Shown in pieces: positions 6,462 through 7,461 of a stretch of 7,461 nt of DNA. Positions within the stretch are counted from its first letter, which is position 1, and each line of letters starts with the position of its first letter. The notes beneath the pieces are model-generated. The model did not search any database. It saw only the letters and a list, made by a program, of their open reading frames with translations, and was not told the origin of the DNA. This stretch comes from Tidjanibacter sp. (GTDB lineage Bacteria; Bacteroidota; Bacteroidia; Bacteroidales; Rikenellaceae): the NCBI GenBank assembly GCA_017628675.1, contig JAGBYS010000116.1:1-7461 (forward strand). The letters run 5' to 3'. A program made the position numbers and the translations under genes.

Positions 6462-7461
6462 CTATTTCACTCGCAGCTTCTTGCCAATGGGCAGCGTGTC
6501 CGTACTCTTCATCCCATTCAGCTTGCAGATTGCCGAAACCGATGTGCCATACTTGGAGGCAATGCGGTAGAGATTCTCACCACCCTTTCCGGTGTGATAC
6601 ACAGGAAGATTCTTCTCCTCCTGGGCTGCCACAGCCGTAGTACCAGAGGGGGTTACGGGTGCCTTACTATCACTCTTTCTCTCAAGGCTTTGCGACGAGG
6701 CCGCCTCTTTTTTCTCTTCGGGCATTTCGCCACCGAGATTCTCCACAATCTGCTCAGATGACAACGGCTCGCCACTCTCGCTCACCAGATTCTTCTCAAA
6801 ATCATCCTCCTCGGGAGCGTCACTCGCCTTTGAGCGTGCATTGAAGTATTTTTTCTCGAGCACAAAGGTTTGCCACTTGAGCTCACCATTAGAGAAGTCA
6901 ATAATCCTCTCGGGGTCGAAGGCGTGGTCGTAATAGCGCACCTCGTAGTGGAGGTGAGGGCCACTACTGCGCCCCGTATTACCACCATAGCCAATCACCT
7001 GACCTGCAATCACATAATCATTTACCTTCACATTTATCTTGCAAAGGTGACCGTAGTAGGTTTCAAGTCCATTGGGGTGGCGAATAATCACCAGATTGCC
7101 ATAGCCACCGCCATTATACTTTGCGTGGCGCACCAGACCCTCAAAGGTAGCATAGATAGGCTCGCCATTAGGCACGCAGATATCTATTCCCTTGTGCGTT
7201 CCACCCCTGCGCGGGCCATAGCGCGAAGAGATGCGGCCGTAGGTGGGTGTATGGAACTCGCTCAGGCTCTTGACAAGCTCCAACTCCACACTTTCGGGCA
7301 GGGCAGCAAGCCCCACATTGGCATACGAAAAGACCTGATTTACAACCCAGTTATTCATAAACACGGGCTTAGCAATCAGCTTCTCATAGTTTGGGAAGTA
7401 GTATCTATAGGTATTATTCGTTTGGATGATGATCTTCGCCTCGGGGTGCTGATTATCAATC
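6462..7461 (-). CDS. M23 family peptidoglycan metallopeptidase with C-terminal LysM (5' end outside window)
   Basis: The frame is open from the right edge; the in-frame GTG at 7364 and ATG at 7358 lie inside it. Coding sequence continues upstream with residues such as TYRYYFPNYEKL, so about 332 residues are visible and the N-terminus with any signal peptide is missing. The M23 domain starts at YGRISSRYGPRRGGTHKGID, where His and Asp of HKGID are zinc ligands. It continues through YYGHLCKINVKVNDYV and GNTGRSSGPHLHYEVRY, where the second His of HLH is the remaining zinc ligand. All ligands are present, so it should be an active endopeptidase cutting peptide cross-links in peptidoglycan. An acidic, Ser/Glu/Lys-rich linker of roughly 85 residues leads to a LysM domain (VYHTGKGGENLYRIASKYG to the end, LPIGKKLRVK), which binds GlcNAc-containing glycan. 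A role in cell-wall remodelling or cell separation is inferred. It is convergent with yggS. The family is certain, the substrate bond is not. Confidence 0.94.
   Translation of the reverse strand, partial: IDNQHPEAKIIIQTNNTYRYYFPNYEKLIAKPVFMNNWVVNQVFSYANVGLAALPESVELELVKSLSEFHTPTYGRISSRYGPRRGGTHKGIDICVPNGEPIYATFEGLVRHAKYNGGGYGNLVIIRHPNGLETYYGHLCKINVKVNDYVIAGQVIGYGGNTGRSSGPHLHYEVRYYDHAFDPERIIDFSNGELKWQTFVLEKKYFNARSKASDAPEEDDFEKNLVSESGEPLSSEQIVENLGGEMPEEKKEAASSQSLERKSDSKAPVTPSGTTAVAAQEEKNLPVYHTGKGGENLYRIASKYGTSVSAICKLNGMKSTDTLPIGKKLRVK

Overview
The window reads as a piece of a Bacteroidales chromosome (Bacteroidota; an Alistipes- or Bacteroides-like gut lineage is my guess). The grounds are the type of C69 dipeptidase and YggS protein, SPOR and M23/LysM envelope proteins, and promoter elements of the Bacteroides type (TAnnTTTG with an upstream TTTG) instead of E. 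coli-type -35/-10 boxes. I see no mobile element, CRISPR array, tRNA or rRNA gene.

Layout. (1) 1-1594, + strand: 3' part of a gene for a coiled-coil protein with two SPOR-like modules; its start lies left of the window. (2) 1621-1654: a strong hairpin terminator shared by two convergent genes. (3) 1674-2237, - strand: a small secreted or outer-membrane protein of unknown function with a glycine-rich PGLGQ hairpin. (4) 2238-2576: a non-coding, AT-rich gap. It holds a long imperfect RNA hairpin with a large central bubble, ending on the - strand in an intrinsic terminator with eight U. I think this is a small RNA with 6S-like architecture; a cis-acting leader of gene 3 is the alternative. (5) 2577-3950, - strand: dihydrolipoyl dehydrogenase. 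(6) 3993-5633, - strand: secreted C69 dipeptidase, 42 bases upstream of gene 5 and possibly cotranscribed with it. (7) 5634-5723: a compact divergent promoter region. (8) 5724-6389, + strand: YggS/PLPBP pyridoxal-phosphate homeostasis protein. (9) 6407-6439: a second shared bidirectional terminator. (10) 6462-7461, - strand: M23 peptidase with a C-terminal LysM domain; its start lies beyond the right edge.

The genes are mostly housekeeping. Three or four act in the envelope: the SPOR and LysM proteins are expected to bind peptidoglycan, the M23 enzyme to cut it, and the C69 enzyme to trim peptides in the periplasm or outside. Lpd and YggS are cytoplasmic. There is no sign of a defence, secretion or biosynthetic island. 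The most interesting element is the structured RNA region between lpd and the small secreted protein.
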